From the NCBI GenBank assembly GCA_024509875.1, contig JAMPIV010019093.1:423501-487500 (forward strand): 64,000 bases of DNA, read 5' to 3'. This document shows positions 63,735 through 64,000 of the stretch, one piece after another (position 1 is the stretch's first letter; each line of letters opens with the position of its first letter). The notes under the pieces were generated by a model. It was given only the letters and a program-made list of their open reading frames with translations, was not told the origin of the DNA and did no database searches. The stretch is from Oreohelix idahoensis (lineage: Eukaryota; Mollusca; Gastropoda; Stylommatophora; Oreohelicidae). Position numbers and translations under genes: made by a program.

Positions 63735-64000
63735 AGATCTAGGCTTTTCTTGTGGCTTTTCTTGGTATTGGCTGCAAAAGTGCGACAAGCTCAGCGGCCC
63801 TAGTCAGGTCCTATCATTTGCTGTCCGCTAAAGATCTGTCCACGCCTTCTTTATCCCTTTCATGTATGTCTCCAGAAGCTGGGATATACTATGTCATTAA
63901 ACACAGCAAATCAAAATGATATAAATAAAAGTTAGGGTGCCTTCCGACCACAACTTTCCGGGGTCCCCGGGAGTAACCGGTCCATACAAGCGGTAGTTAC
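63735..64000. other. Window end; repeat scrap then unrecognised DNA
   Basis: The first ~20 bp (AGATCTAGGCTTTTCTTGTG) resemble 38217-38240 of the LINE F-type 5' repeat. The rest is unassigned. Confidence 0.4.

Overview
The window is animal nuclear DNA, most likely from an invertebrate and probably a mollusc or other lophotrochozoan. The grounds are long AT-rich introns with GT/AG splice sites, a recognisable nucleobindin gene, and a mix of LINEs with and without RNase H, Penelope, Gypsy, piggyBac, hAT, mariner and Mutator-like elements. The taxon is inferred from the general character of the repeats and is not secure. No bacterial operons, rRNA genes or CRISPR arrays are visible.

One host gene can be supported. 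It is the 3' half of a nucleobindin (NUCB1/NUCB2-type, EF-hand calcium-binding) gene on the + strand. Three coding exons (5369-5569, 11340-11423, 29042-29446) and a tentative terminal exon (44004-44012) all join in phase 0. They encode the second EF-hand, an acidic linker, and a Q/F/P-rich decapeptide repeat followed by a leucine-rich coil. Its three visible introns (5.8, 17.6 and 14.6 kb) and the roughly 20 kb of downstream DNA are almost entirely transposable elements and tandem repeats.

Layout. 0-5.3 kb: 26-bp minisatellite, internally deleted mariner, broken Mutator-like transposase, RNase H fragment of a LINE. 5.6-11.3 kb (first visible intron): LINE 3' ends, an 821-bp hAT relic, RT-bearing LINE A, two LINE B tails. 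11.4-29 kb (second): two nested stacks. In the first, piggyBac was hit by LINE A, which was then hit by a solo LTR. In the second, an old RT relic was hit by a Penelope element, which was then hit by a 4.95-kb near-full-length LINE F and a LINE B. 29.4-44 kb (third): a ~105-bp satellite carrying a LINE C and a young 7-kb Gypsy element that keeps a long gag-protease ORF but has no reverse transcriptase; also a Gypsy RT relic, LINE C, a 213-bp chimeric SINE-like element, and a minisatellite split by LINE E. 44-64 kb: MITEs, a 1.6-kb 47/39-bp repeat array, a piggyBac-like MITE, LINE D, LINE C and a 445-bp internally deleted LINE D that still encodes a ~110-residue fusion protein.

Many insertions have exact or near-exact target-site duplications that I could read directly, so the order of events can be reconstructed. 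The most unusual items are the RT-less Gypsy element, the miniature LINE D with an ORF, and the chimeric element with a LINE C tail. None is a demonstrated new system. All LINE family letters (A-L) are local labels.
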